From NCBI RefSeq assembly GCF_002304005.1, contig NZ_MRCQ01000005.1:248001-312000 (forward strand): DNA of 64,000 nt, in the 5' to 3' direction. This DNA is from Flavobacterium sp. ACN6 (GTDB taxonomy: Bacteria; Bacteroidota; Bacteroidia; Flavobacteriales; Flavobacteriaceae). Positions 51,907-60,557 of the stretch are shown piece after piece. Every line of letters begins with the position of its first letter. The first letter of the stretch is position 1. The notes beneath the pieces are model-generated. The model did no database searches. It was not told the origin of the DNA and was given only the letters and a program-made list of their open reading frames with translations. The position numbers and the translations under genes were made by a program.

Positions 51907-52648
51907 ATATTTGCTTTAGTTGAGGTTTTACTATTTCAAAAAAAGTCTGATATTGATTATTGTTTTCTGGATTGGTGATTCTGGAAAAGCCACAATTTTC
52001 AAAACAAATTCTTAGATAATTGATAAATGTAGTGTTATGTTCTTCATACAAAAATTGTCCATCAACACTTGGTTTTGAAGTGACTTGTAAAGCATAACCC
52101 TGACCACCACTAATATTGTCTTTATGAAAATAATCAGCGGAAAGCTCTAATGAGACAAAACCATCATCTTCATAATATTCTTGAAAAGTTTCAAAAGCAT
52201 ATTCATCTGTAACTATTGAAATAAGCTCATCCAAACTTATTATTTGAATTGGATCTGCATATTCCCAAATAAAATCTTCATTTGTATCATAGTCCCAGCC
52301 AAAATTACACGCACCAACAATCTTATAAAACATTTTTAAAGATAAAGGCACAAATCCGAACGACTTAACTGATTCTTCTAGTTTTTCTAGTAATGAATCT
52401 GTGTTTGGTAGAGGATTTAATAATGGACGTTCAAAATTAAATTGAAAATCAGTTTTAAAAAGATAATTGATGTTTACCAATTCCTTGTAAATAATACCAA
52501 GATTATAAGCTACTCGTTCAAAAGTTTCAGTTAATACTTTTTCAATTTCAACACTATTATTTGGCAGAAATGCATCATTACCAAGTTCATAAATGTCATT
52601 ATAAACTTCTTTTGTTTCTCCTTTTAAATATCTTTCGTAGAAATTCAT
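51905..52648 (-). CDS. Unknown protein, SUKH-like in part
   Basis: A 247-residue cytosolic protein. It begins MNFYERYLKGETKEVYNDIYELG. The middle contains SFGFVPLSLKMFYKIVGACNFGWDYD, similar to the IPxxxxxFYxxxGG block of SMI1/KNR4 (SUKH) immunity proteins. The C-terminal part is acidic. This suggests an immunity or toxin-associated role, but it is inferred from one short segment. It lies in the module between the 49-bp repeats and is followed at a gap of 58 by a second small gene on the same strand. Confidence 0.72.
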   Translation of the reverse strand: MNFYERYLKGETKEVYNDIYELGNDAFLPNNSVEIEKVLTETFERVAYNLGIIYKELVNINYLFKTDFQFNFERPLLNPLPNTDSLLEKLEESVKSFGFVPLSLKMFYKIVGACNFGWDYDTNEDFIWEYADPIQIISLDELISIVTDEYAFETFQEYYEDDGFVSLELSADYFHKDNISGGQGYALQVTSKPSVDGQFLYEEHNTTFINYLRICFENCGFSRITNPENNNQYQTFFEIVKPQLKQI

Positions 52649-52706
52649 TTAATATTAATTTTAATTGAGGGTATTATCTTTTGCAGATTGATCAGAGTGA
52701 TAATTT

Positions 52707-53069
52707 TTAAATATCTAAAAATGTATCATTTTCATTGTAATAATTTAAACATTCAATTAGTTTAGTAATACTTACAGTCGGATTTTGAGATGTTGCTAAG
52801 TCAATTACATCTTGAAAATTATCACACGAATATCCAAAATCAAAGTTCATTTTGATAACTTCTACAGGATATATTTCGTTATCATCTTCACCAATTTGTA
52901 CTGTGTTTCCGACGTACACAATCATTTCGGGAAAGAGTTGATTATTATCATTAGGTATATAAATGTCGTAGTAATAATCAATATTGTAATTTTGTGAACG
53001 ATCTTTTTTTTCTTTAACAAATGTTATAAAATTGCCCAAAATCCATGTTTTGTTTTTAAAGTATTGCAT
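52707..53069 (-). CDS. Unknown small protein next to a SUKH-like gene
   Basis: A 120-residue acidic, Asn/Asp-rich cytosolic protein (WILGNFITFVKEKKDRSQNYNIDYYYDIYIPNDNNQLFPEMIVYVG), beta-rich then helical. It is the upstream gene of the two-gene module. The base composition is AT-rich, like the module as a whole. Small acidic pairs of this kind are often immunity genes, but there is no toxin gene nearby. No family recognised. Confidence 0.7.
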   Translation of the reverse strand: MQYFKNKTWILGNFITFVKEKKDRSQNYNIDYYYDIYIPNDNNQLFPEMIVYVGNTVQIGEDDNEIYPVEVIKMNFDFGYSCDNFQDVIDLATSQNPTVSITKLIECLNYYNENDTFLDI

Positions 53070-53188
53070 TTTACAAATTGTAATAATTATTTTACAAATA
53101 TAATGCTTTAAATATTCTAATGTTTTTAATTAACGTTTAAAGTATCTCAAACTGAAAGAAAACCTCATATCGAATTTAATAATTTACT

Positions 53189-53237
53189 AAGAGATTAAGA
53201 AATAAAACCAAAAAAGCTGCATCTTGAAAAATGCAGC
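53189..53237 (+). repeat. 49-bp direct repeat, copy 2 (terminator remnant)
   Basis: Identical in 49 bases to 51851-51899, including the coding end of the DinB-fold gene, although no such gene precedes it here. This is therefore a copy and not a functional gene end. The remainder of the terminator follows, with one base difference. Confidence 0.95.
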
Positions 53238-53331
53238 ATTTTTTATGGATTACAGTGAATTTTAAAATGTAAGTACTTGTATTTAAATTAATTACTTTAA
53301 TTTTAGTTCGGTATAAATAATTTACTTATTT

Positions 53332-53898
53332 ATGGAAGAACTTACTCATATCAAATCAATTATCGGAATCATTCTGGGTTTAAGTTTAACGCATCTTATC
53401 AAAGGATCTGTAATTTTTATTCAACATCCAGGGCGTAAGAAATTTTATTTTGTGCATGCGCTGTGGGTGTTTTATGTTTTTTTAATGCTGATTCATTTTT
53501 GGTGGTGGGAGTTTAATCTTAAATTAATTCATGAATGGTATTTTGCAGATTATTTCTTTATTATCTGTTATATTTTGATTTATTATCTGCTCTGCGCCAT
53601 TCTTTATCCAGACGATTTAGTAGAGTATACAGGTTATGAAGATTATTTTTATTCCAGAAAGAAGTGGTTTTTTTCTATTTTGGCCATAAGCTTCGCTGCC
53701 GATATAATTGATACCGCAATTAAAGGAGGAGATTATTTTTTATACAATCAAACCGAATATTTTGTTCGTGTTGTAAGCCACATTATTTTATGTTTTGTGG
53801 CAATAAAAGTCGATAATAAAAGGTTTCATATTATTTTAGTACTGCTTTTTATTATTTACGAACTCTCTTATATTCTGAGATTGTTTAATGTTGAATAA
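53332..53898 (+). CDS. Multi-pass membrane protein, unknown function
   Basis: A 188-residue protein of about six hydrophobic helices (IIGIILGLSLTHLIKGSVIF, ALWVFYVFLMLIHFWW, ADYFFIICYILIYYLLCAILY, FFSILAISFAADII, and two more). Charged loops are short. No transport or enzymatic family signature was recognised. It is 27 bases before the patatin-like gene on the same strand, probably co-transcribed. Confidence 0.8.
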   Translation: MEELTHIKSIIGIILGLSLTHLIKGSVIFIQHPGRKKFYFVHALWVFYVFLMLIHFWWWEFNLKLIHEWYFADYFFIICYILIYYLLCAILYPDDLVEYTGYEDYFYSRKKWFFSILAISFAADIIDTAIKGGDYFLYNQTEYFVRVVSHIILCFVAIKVDNKRFHIILVLLFIIYELSYILRLFNVE

Positions 53899-53925
53899 AA
53901 TGATGAAAATTAAATTGCATTTAGA

Positions 53926-55476
53926 ATGAAAATTAAACTTTCCATAGTACTCTTTCTTTTGTTTTTAAACAAAGGAGTGGGGCAGAACAAAATAAATCTA
54001 TTCTCAGAAATCAATTACAATTCAATTCCTGCGATAAATTTAAGCGAATATAAATCGGTTCAGGAACGTGATTCACGATTTCAAAATCCGAATATTGCGT
54101 TGGGAGTCGGAATTTCTGGCGGCGGATCGAGAGCACAGTTTTTTAGTATGGGCGTTCTTTTAGGATTGGAAGAAGTTCAGGAAGAAAGTTCCAAACGCAA
54201 TTTTTTAAATGAAATTGATTATTTCTCTACCGTTTCTGGAGGCTGTTATTCGGCGGGATATTATTTAACAATATTGAAAAATAAACTGCAATACGATAAT
54301 TGTACTTTCAATTAATTTTATTTCTCTAAAGCAGATGCCTTTAAATCGGAAGTAAATAAATCGGCGACACTTTTCTCTCTTTTAAATAACAGCAGAAACG
54401 AAAAAGGAGAAAAAATCTCTATGGCACAGCGGCTGGATTTAGAAGTTTTGCAATACGACAGCTCGAATCCTGAAAATCAGAATAAGTTTAAAAACCAAAT
54501 GCGCTTAGCTGATTTCTTTGTTCCGAAAGACAGTAAAAAAACTCCAGAATTACCCATGATGGTGGCCAACGGAACTGCCTATAACAATGGAGAACGATTT
54601 CCTTTTATGCCGCATATAATTCGGGCATTAAAAATCAATTCGTCTTTGGCTCCCAATAAAGCATCAATTCCGCTTGACGAAAACCTAATTAACAACGGAT
54701 ATGATTTCCCTCTTACGTATGCTATTACGGCGAGTTCTGCTTTTCCAGGTGTTCTTCCCAAAACAAAATTCGGAATCAAAAATCAGGATAAAATTTTGTG
54801 TGTGATTGATGGCGGCGCTTCAGATAATATGGGTTATGAAACTTTGATTGAACTGCTTCATAACGACTCGAAAGTGAAAGACAAAAACAAAAAAGCACTT
54901 TTTATAGATTGTTTAGGCCAAGGTAAAAAAGCACCTTTTATAAATGATGAAAAAATCAGATTGATTTCCTTGTTAGAAACGGCTTCATTATATACCGTTC
55001 AAACCCGATACATGACTTTTGAGAGAGATGTCGAAAATGTACTGGAACGCTATAAAATTCCAACTTCAAATTATCAGGTTATTGGATTTACCACTTTGCG
55101 AAATCATTTGTCAGATCTAAAAAAAGATCAGCAATACGAAGATTTGGTTACGCAGTTAAAAAACACCGATGACGAAGCGGCAAGCTGGCTGAAGGTTCAT
55201 GATGATTTTAGAAATCTGTTAATTGCTAAATTTGGAGCTGAAAGTTTTAAAAAAGACAAAAATGGCGAATTGCAGCTTTCAAGTTTAGAAAAAGAAAAGT
55301 TTAAAGATTTTGGTGCCAGCGAGCTTTTAATGCTTTATGAATATTCGTCACACGTAGAAACCAAACTCAAAATTACACCCGAAGAAAAAGAAATGTTATT
55401 GCTTTCCGGGCGTTTTGCAGCGTATTTAAAAACAAAGGAACTGAAAGAATTATTAGCAGAAAATAAGGGCTTGTAG
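53926..55476 (+). pseudogene. Patatin-like phospholipase interrupted by an in-frame stop
   Basis: One reading frame of 517 codons is interrupted by a TAA at 54313-54315. Before the stop lie a signal peptide (about 1-19), the oxyanion loop SGGGSRA (about 64-70) and the catalytic Ser104 in TVSGG. After it, the same frame continues without a shift, and the catalytic Asp295 sits in VIDGGASDNMG. Both catalytic residues of a patatin phospholipase are thus intact but on opposite sides of the stop. Only one base change (for example from TAT, AAA or CAA) is needed. It could be a pseudogene, a sequencing error, or readthrough. The second part has a possible restart at ATG 54421. Confidence 0.85.
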
Positions 55477-55477
55477 A

Positions 55478-55927
55478 TTACTGTTCAAAAACAATCTTTT
55501 TTGTTGTCTTTGCTATTTTTATAATGTCATAAGGTCTGGATAATCTAGAAGTAAGATCTCCGTTTTTCAATTTTTCTATTTCGACAATTATAGTATTGCG
55601 GTTTTCTGTAATTCCAACAACATCTACTGAGTGTCCGCCGCTTCCTTGTGTTCTATCAATAATTACAATGATTTGATATTGGCTGAAATCAATATTCGTT
55701 TCTTTAAAATCTTTGGTTAAATTATTTACTGCATCCATTTCAGTCAATAATTTATTCCAAGTTGCAGTATCTTTAATTATTAAATGCCTTTGGGCTACAC
55801 TTTCGTCATTAGGAAAAGAATCTCCCTTACCAACCACAGAAAACTGCACATCAGACTGAGGTAAATCGTCATTTTCACAGCTTGTTAAAGCAAGTAAAAG
55901 AGCGAAAATTAGTAAAATATGTTTCAT
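55478..55927 (-). CDS. PrcB-like lipoprotein
   Basis: A 149-residue lipoprotein with signal MKHILLIFALLLALTSC (Cys17). The C-terminal half resembles the PrcB C-terminal domain: QYQIIVIIDRTQGSGGHSVDVVGITENRNTIIVEIE...SRPYDIIKIAKTTKKIVFE. PrcB is a secreted protease-complex subunit in spirochaetes; homologues are widespread. It is convergent with the patatin gene, with only one base between stops. Confidence 0.82.
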   Translation of the reverse strand: MKHILLIFALLLALTSCENDDLPQSDVQFSVVGKGDSFPNDESVAQRHLIIKDTATWNKLLTEMDAVNNLTKDFKETNIDFSQYQIIVIIDRTQGSGGHSVDVVGITENRNTIIVEIEKLKNGDLTSRLSRPYDIIKIAKTTKKIVFEQ

Positions 55928-56151
55928 GACTTTTGGTTTTGGTTGGAAGAACGATAAAGCACTGCTTATTTAATAGATGCTTTTTTTGTAAAAGGTTGCT
56001 TAAAGTTAGTTAAAATTTTTATGCATCATTCTTATTTATAACGTAAATTTTCATTAAAAATTGCAATAAGTTAAAGGAATGTCGTAAAAATATATTTTTT
56101 ATAAAAATAGTGTTCAGAATTTATATTACGATTTCTAATTTTAATAAAATT
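55928..56151. other. AT-rich gap, no gene seen
   Basis: Upstream of the lipoprotein gene on its own strand. It contains mostly A/T and no convincing ORF or promoter match. Confidence 0.4.
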
Positions 56152-56280
56152 AATTGCGTCCAGCTTTAGCTGGAGGTTTTGTTATCGATCGTCAAATAGG
56201 CTTTAGCCGAAGTGTATTATTTGGCTAAAGCCCTTTATGAAGCAATATTTTTTGATCTCCAGCTAAAGCTGGACGCAATT
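56152..56280. repeat. Nested palindromic element (24-bp outer inverted repeat)
   Basis: Outer arms 56152-56175 and 56257-56280 are perfect 24-bp inverted copies (AATTGCGTCCAGCTTTAGC... and its complement). Inner arms GGCTTTAGCC (56199-56208) and GGCTAAAGCC (56223-56232) form a second hairpin. Each 24-bp arm itself contains the palindrome CCAGCTTTAGCTGG. It is a MITE-like or BIME-like element with no ORF. Confidence 0.92.
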
Positions 56281-56323
56281 CAAAGATTTAGATTTTTAAA
56301 TTTTTCACTTTCGAAGCTAAAAC

Positions 56324-56356
56324 ACCTTTGTCAAAGTTTCAAACTTTGAAAAAGGT
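56324..56356. repeat. 16-bp inverted repeat with a single-base loop
   Basis: ACCTTTGTCAAAGTTT and AAACTTTGAAAAAGGT pair with one mismatch. This is the CAAAGTTTCAAACTTTG type of repeat, found in flavobacterial spacers. It lies 106 bases before the 56462 start codon. Confidence 0.8.
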
Positions 56357-56461
56357 TTCTGTGGTTAAGGAAAATACGAAACAAGTTTTGATTGGAATAA
56401 AGTATTTCTTTTCTCCAATATTTTACCCGAAATTTGCAAATCAATCTCAAAACAAATTCAA

Positions 56462-57001
56462 ATGGAATTCGGTAAAATCATCATTTCAGAAACTGCGGCA
56501 AAAAGCGAAAATCCGCAAGACGTTGTTAATTCAAATATTTCGGTAATTAATTTAATGCGCGAAGAAAAAATAGACGACGATTTGATTCACGAAGATGCGT
56601 TGATGAGTTACTACTTGGATTTTTACACCTCAAAATATACCGAAGGAAATTTTTCAAAATTCGTGTACGATTCTGGCTGGAATAAAGAACTTAATGAATT
56701 AATTGAAGAAGGTTTGGCCTTAATTGGAGCCGAAAAACATTTGGCTTTATTTCAGGAACAAAGTAGAAAACTGCGTTTACAAAGCAATATTAAATTGGGT
56801 AAGTTCCTGCAGGGAAAATTCGACGTTCCAAATCCGTTTCGTGATCTTCTGAATAATAATGATTATTTTGAATTGGATGAAAATCTGGTTGAATTAAATG
56901 CATCGTTTTTAAAATCGCATCCGGATACAGAAGTACTTTCTGTTGAAGAGATGTTCTCGGCTTTAGAAGAATTTGTTGGGCATGAAATAAAAAGAGATTA
57001 A
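56462..57001 (+). CDS. DUF4375/DMP19-like protein
   Basis: A 179-residue cytosolic acidic protein. The middle segment SYYLDFYTSKYTEGNFSKFVYDSGWNKELNELIEEGLALIGAEKHLALFQE fits the DMP19-like (DUF4375) fold, whose members include DNA-mimic proteins. The specific role is not known for this one. No convincing operon. Start chosen at ATG 56462; the upstream sequence is repeat. Confidence 0.75.
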   Translation: MEFGKIIISETAAKSENPQDVVNSNISVINLMREEKIDDDLIHEDALMSYYLDFYTSKYTEGNFSKFVYDSGWNKELNELIEEGLALIGAEKHLALFQEQSRKLRLQSNIKLGKFLQGKFDVPNPFRDLLNNNDYFELDENLVELNASFLKSHPDTEVLSVEEMFSALEEFVGHEIKRD

Positions 57002-57136
57002 ATTATCTAAAGGGCTGTTTTAATTGGAATTTTTATTGTTTTAGGAAATAGGTTTTGAAATTTTAATTTTCTTAGTATGAATTGTAAGAAAATTATATAT
57101 TTGGAGCACCCTAAATCTTCTAAACAAATAATGCCT

Positions 57137-58057
57137 ATGAAAAAATGTATTCTCTTAAGCGGCGTTTTATTGTCCTTGATCGCCTGCGGAAAAAGTGAAA
57201 AGAGTATAAACAAAACAGAAATTCAGAATCAAGAACTGCTTTCTCAAACAGAATCAAATACTGATTTAAACAGCAAACCGCTAAAAAAACTCATTTTCAA
57301 AAATCTGGATGACATAAAAGATTCGGAAGAATTAAATCTGCCATTACTTTCTAAAGTCGCTTCCAACCTAAAAATTAAATATTCAAACATTAAAATAGAC
57401 GAAACGAGTTCTATTAACTATGACGATAAAACTGCTTTTTTTGTTCTAACAACTGTAGAGCGTAATAAAAAGAGCCACAAAGCGGAAGGTTATGAAAATT
57501 TGGGAAATTATTTTCAGCGTAAATATTTATTTGTAAACAGAGAAGACGGATGCATTATTGCAGAAGAATTTGATGCTAATTTAGGTTATTATGATAATGA
57601 ATCAATCCGTTTTTCTAAATCACATATTTTAAAAGATTTAGTTTATTTAAACGAAAATACTCCGGCAATTGCTTTTTACACAGAAGCCAGCGCAAGCAGT
57701 AGAATTGTATTGTATTCCGAGCGAAAATTTACATTGGTAACTTTAGCCGAAAACGAAATTAAAAAAGTTTTATACGGATATCCAATTCGAATGACAAATG
57801 GAGATTCTAACGGAGGCAATACGTACCAAATAGAAACTTTGGAAACCGGTTTAAGTTTTGGAGATCATAAAACAAATGGTTTTTTCGATTTAATCATAAC
57901 CAAAAACTTTTCGTACGAAGAAGCATTTGAAAGTGATTCTGAAAATAATTTAGCTGAAGAAACGAATCTGAAAACCAAAAAAGAATCGGAGAAAATAAAG
58001 TTTAACGGCAGGGAATATGCTTTTCATAGAGATGACAGGCATCGTTTTCTGGAGTAA
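57137..58057 (+). CDS. Predicted lipoprotein, unknown function
   Basis: From ATG 57137 the product is 306 residues with a lipoprotein signal (MKKCILLSGVLLSLIAC, Cys17). Two upstream in-frame ATGs (57077 and 57131) would add sequence ahead of the signal and are less likely. The body is beta-rich with aromatic and acidic segments and ends with GREYAFHRDDRHRFLE. No family recognised. A small hairpin at 58085-58100 lies after the stop. Confidence 0.75.
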   Translation: MKKCILLSGVLLSLIACGKSEKSINKTEIQNQELLSQTESNTDLNSKPLKKLIFKNLDDIKDSEELNLPLLSKVASNLKIKYSNIKIDETSSINYDDKTAFFVLTTVERNKKSHKAEGYENLGNYFQRKYLFVNREDGCIIAEEFDANLGYYDNESIRFSKSHILKDLVYLNENTPAIAFYTEASASSRIVLYSERKFTLVTLAENEIKKVLYGYPIRMTNGDSNGGNTYQIETLETGLSFGDHKTNGFFDLIITKNFSYEEAFESDSENNLAEETNLKTKKESEKIKFNGREYAFHRDDRHRFLE

Positions 58058-58084
58058 AATTTATAAATCTCAACTAATACCAAG

Positions 58085-58104
58085 AGCACTTTTTTAGTGC
58101 TTTT
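58085..58104 (+). terminator. Weak hairpin after the lipoprotein gene
   Basis: AGCACT / AGTGCT form a 6-bp stem with a T-run mostly in the loop. Its strength is doubtful. Confidence 0.4.
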
Positions 58105-58147
58105 GCTGTTTCTGGGAGATTTGAGTTTTCCTTGTAAACTTTGTCCT

Positions 58148-58174
58148 ATTGTTAACAAACATTTCCTTAAATTT
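58148..58174 (+). promoter_or_regulatory. Promoter (TTG-N16-TAAATTTG) of serS
   Basis: TTG at 58148-58150, a 16-base spacer, and TAAATTTG at 58167-58174, 41 bases before the serS start codon. Both elements match the Flavobacterium consensus. Confidence 0.7.
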
Positions 58175-58215
58175 GCTTCCGTTATAAAAAATACAATAGT
58201 TATAAAAATCAAGCT

Positions 58216-59487
58216 ATGTTACAAATTGCATTTATTAGAGAAAATCAAGAGAAAGTAATCAAAGCTTTAGCAAAACGAAATATCGATGCTAAAAGCGTTG
58301 TTGAAGAAGTGGTTCAATTAGACGAAAATCGTCGTGCTGCACAGGTAGAATTAGACAATACTTTATCAGAATCTAATAAATTGTCCAAAGATATTGGTGA
58401 ATTGATGAAAGCTGGTGAGAAAGCAAAAGCAGCAATCCTAAAAGAAAAAACAGTTTCGCTAAAAGAAAAGAGTAAAGAACTAAGCGAGAAAGCAGAAGCT
58501 TTGGCGGTTGAGTTAACGAATAAATTATACACATTACCAAATCTTCCAGCAGATATCGTTCCTGAAGGAAAAACTCCAGATGACAATTTGAATGTTTTTC
58601 AAGAAGGAGATATTCCAGTTTTACATGAAGGCGCACAGCCTCATTGGGAATTGGTAAAGAAATACGATATTATCGATTTTGAATTGGGTGTAAAAATCAC
58701 TGGAGCTGGATTTCCTGTTTACAAAGGAAAAGGAGCAAAATTACAGCGTGCCTTAATCAATTATTTTTTAGATAAAAACACTGCCGCAGGATATAATGAA
58801 GTTCAGGTGCCTCATTTGGTAAATGAAGCTTCTGGTTTTGGAACAGGACAATTGCCAGATAAAGAAGGGCAGATGTACCATTCTACAATTGACGATTTAT
58901 ATTTGATTCCAACGGCTGAGGTTCCAGTTACGAATTTATTCCGTGATGTAATTTTAAACGAAAGCGATCTGCCGGTTTTACATACTGCTTATACGCCTTG
59001 TTTCCGTCGTGAAGCGGGTTCTTACGGAGCGCACGTACGCGGATTAAATCGTTTGCATCAATTTGACAAAGTAGAAATTGTACGTGTTGAACATCCTGAA
59101 AAGTCTTATGAAGCACTTGACGGAATGGTAGAACATGTAAAAGATATTTTAAAAGAATTAAAACTGCCATACAGAGTTTTACGTCTTTGCGGAGGCGATA
59201 TGGGATTCACATCTGCTTTAACGTATGATTTTGAAGTATTTTCTACAGCACAAGACCGCTGGTTAGAAATTAGTTCTGTTTCTAACTTTGAAACTTTCCA
59301 GGCAAATCGCTTGAAATTACGTTTCAAAGACAAAGATGGAAAAAATCAATTGGCACATACCCTTAACGGAAGTTCATTAGCGCTTCCTAGAGTTTTAGCC
59401 GGAATTATTGAAAACTACCAAACTCCAGAAGGAATCGTAATTCCAGAAGTTTTACGCCCTTACTGCGGATTTGATATTATAAACTAG
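58216..59487 (+). CDS. serS: Seryl-tRNA synthetase
   Basis: A 423-residue class II synthetase. The N-terminal antiparallel coiled-coil tRNA arm is about 30-105 (SKLSKDIGELMKAGEKAKAAILKEK). Motif 2 is CFRREAGSYG near 260, and motif 3 is NGSSLALPRVLAGIIENYQ near 380. It charges tRNA-Ser. It has its own promoter. After the stop there is a word-repeat hairpin and then lgt. Confidence 0.96.
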   Translation: MLQIAFIRENQEKVIKALAKRNIDAKSVVEEVVQLDENRRAAQVELDNTLSESNKLSKDIGELMKAGEKAKAAILKEKTVSLKEKSKELSEKAEALAVELTNKLYTLPNLPADIVPEGKTPDDNLNVFQEGDIPVLHEGAQPHWELVKKYDIIDFELGVKITGAGFPVYKGKGAKLQRALINYFLDKNTAAGYNEVQVPHLVNEASGFGTGQLPDKEGQMYHSTIDDLYLIPTAEVPVTNLFRDVILNESDLPVLHTAYTPCFRREAGSYGAHVRGLNRLHQFDKVEIVRVEHPEKSYEALDGMVEHVKDILKELKLPYRVLRLCGGDMGFTSALTYDFEVFSTAQDRWLEISSVSNFETFQANRLKLRFKDKDGKNQLAHTLNGSSLALPRVLAGIIENYQTPEGIVIPEVLRPYCGFDIIN

Positions 59488-59489
59488 TT

Positions 59490-59576
59490 TTTTAGTTTTC
59501 AGTCGCAGTTTTCGGTCTCAGTTAGATACTGGACTGAAAACTGCGACTGCGACTGAAAACTGAAAACTGCGACTAA
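59490..59576. repeat. Inverted word repeat between serS and lgt
   Basis: TTTTCAGTCGCAGTTTTC (about 59494-59511) faces an inverted set (GAAAACTGCGACTGCGACTG... about 59534-59574) that can pair with it. The lgt start codon follows directly. The hairpin thus covers most of the lgt leader. Confidence 0.8.
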
Positions 59577-60419
59577 ATGATGGATGGAATATTAAACTGG
59601 AACGTAGATCCTGTTATTTTCTGGATTACAGATAGTTTTCCTTTAAAATATTACGGAGCTCTTTTTGCCAGCGGACTTCTTCTAGGATTTTATATTGTTA
59701 GAAATATCTATAAAAAAGAAAATCTTTCGCTGGACAATCTCGACACTTTACTTATTTATGTAATTGTTGGAACCGTTCTTGGCGCGAGATTAGGACATTG
59801 CTTTTTTTATGAAGCAGATTATTTTCTAAAGCATCCGATAGAAATTCTTTTACCAATCCAGAAAATAAAAGGTTCTTATGAATTTGTGGGCTACCAAGGA
59901 TTAGCAAGTCATGGCGGTTCGATAGGAGTTATTACAGCAATGATTTTATATTGCCGCAGATACAAAGTAAAATTCTTAGGCCTTTTAGATAAAATGGCAG
60001 TTGCAGTTCCTGTAACCGGTACATTTATCAGATTGGGAAATTTTATGAATTCTGAAATCTACGGAAAACCAACCAATGGAAATTGGGGAGTTGTTTTTCA
60101 AAGAGATGATTTAATTCCCAGACATCCAACGCAACTGTATGAAGCATTTGCTTATTTATTGATCTTCGGGATTTTGTTTTACATGTACAAATCGGAAAAA
60201 ATTAGAAATGCACAAGGATTAATCTTTGGAACTTTCTTAACTTTATTATTCTCAGCTCGATTTATAATTGAATTTTTCAAAGAAAATCAAGAGAGTTTTG
60301 AAAATAATATGCTGATTAATATGGGGCAGATTTTAAGTATTCCGTTTATTGTAATTGGTTTAGCCTTGATAATTTGGAAAAATAAAAAAGTCACAGTTTA
60401 CAGTGGCAGTTTACAGTAA
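59577..60419 (+). CDS. lgt: Prolipoprotein diacylglyceryl transferase
   Basis: A 280-residue membrane enzyme with about seven TM helices. The Lgt signature appears as IRLGNFMNSEIYG with the essential Arg/Asn region, and HGG in LASHGGSIG. It attaches diacylglycerol to the lipobox Cys of prolipoproteins, the first step for the several lipoproteins in this window. Adjacent ATG codons at 59577 and 59580 are both possible starts. The C-terminal 11 residues (KKVTVYSGSLQ) are encoded by the TTTACAGTCACAGT repeat that continues past the stop. Confidence 0.95.
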   Translation: MMDGILNWNVDPVIFWITDSFPLKYYGALFASGLLLGFYIVRNIYKKENLSLDNLDTLLIYVIVGTVLGARLGHCFFYEADYFLKHPIEILLPIQKIKGSYEFVGYQGLASHGGSIGVITAMILYCRRYKVKFLGLLDKMAVAVPVTGTFIRLGNFMNSEIYGKPTNGNWGVVFQRDDLIPRHPTQLYEAFAYLLIFGILFYMYKSEKIRNAQGLIFGTFLTLLFSARFIIEFFKENQESFENNMLINMGQILSIPFIVIGLALIIWKNKKVTVYSGSLQ

Positions 60420-60547
60420 CTGACTGAAAACTAAAAAAAGTCACAGTGGACAGTGACAGTTTGCAGTAACTGAAAAAAAGTCACAGTTTACAGTCACAGT
60501 TTACAGTTTGTAAGACTGAAAACGGCGACTGCGACTGAAAACTAAAT
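60387..60547 (+). repeat. Tandem word repeat (CAGTTTACAGTCACAGT family) entering lgt
   Basis: Direct degenerate copies of AGTCACAGTTTACAGTG, AGTCACAGTGGACAGTG and AGTCACAGTTTACAGTC, with GACTGAAAAC phrases. It starts inside the lgt coding end and fills the whole spacer up to the TPR gene. Similar phrases occur at 59494 and 62810. Confidence 0.85.
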
Positions 60548-60557
60548 AAAAGGCAGT

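Noticed and set aside
53926..54315. A short 129-residue gene separate from a 351-residue gene at 54421-55476
   Set aside because: They are in the same frame with only a TAA between them and together hold a complete patatin catalytic Ser-Asp pair, so they are treated as one interrupted gene.
56328..56546. 72-codon plus-strand frame before the DUF4375-like gene
   Set aside because: It starts at a TTG inside an inverted repeat, overlaps the downstream gene in another frame, and has no ribosome-site or family support.
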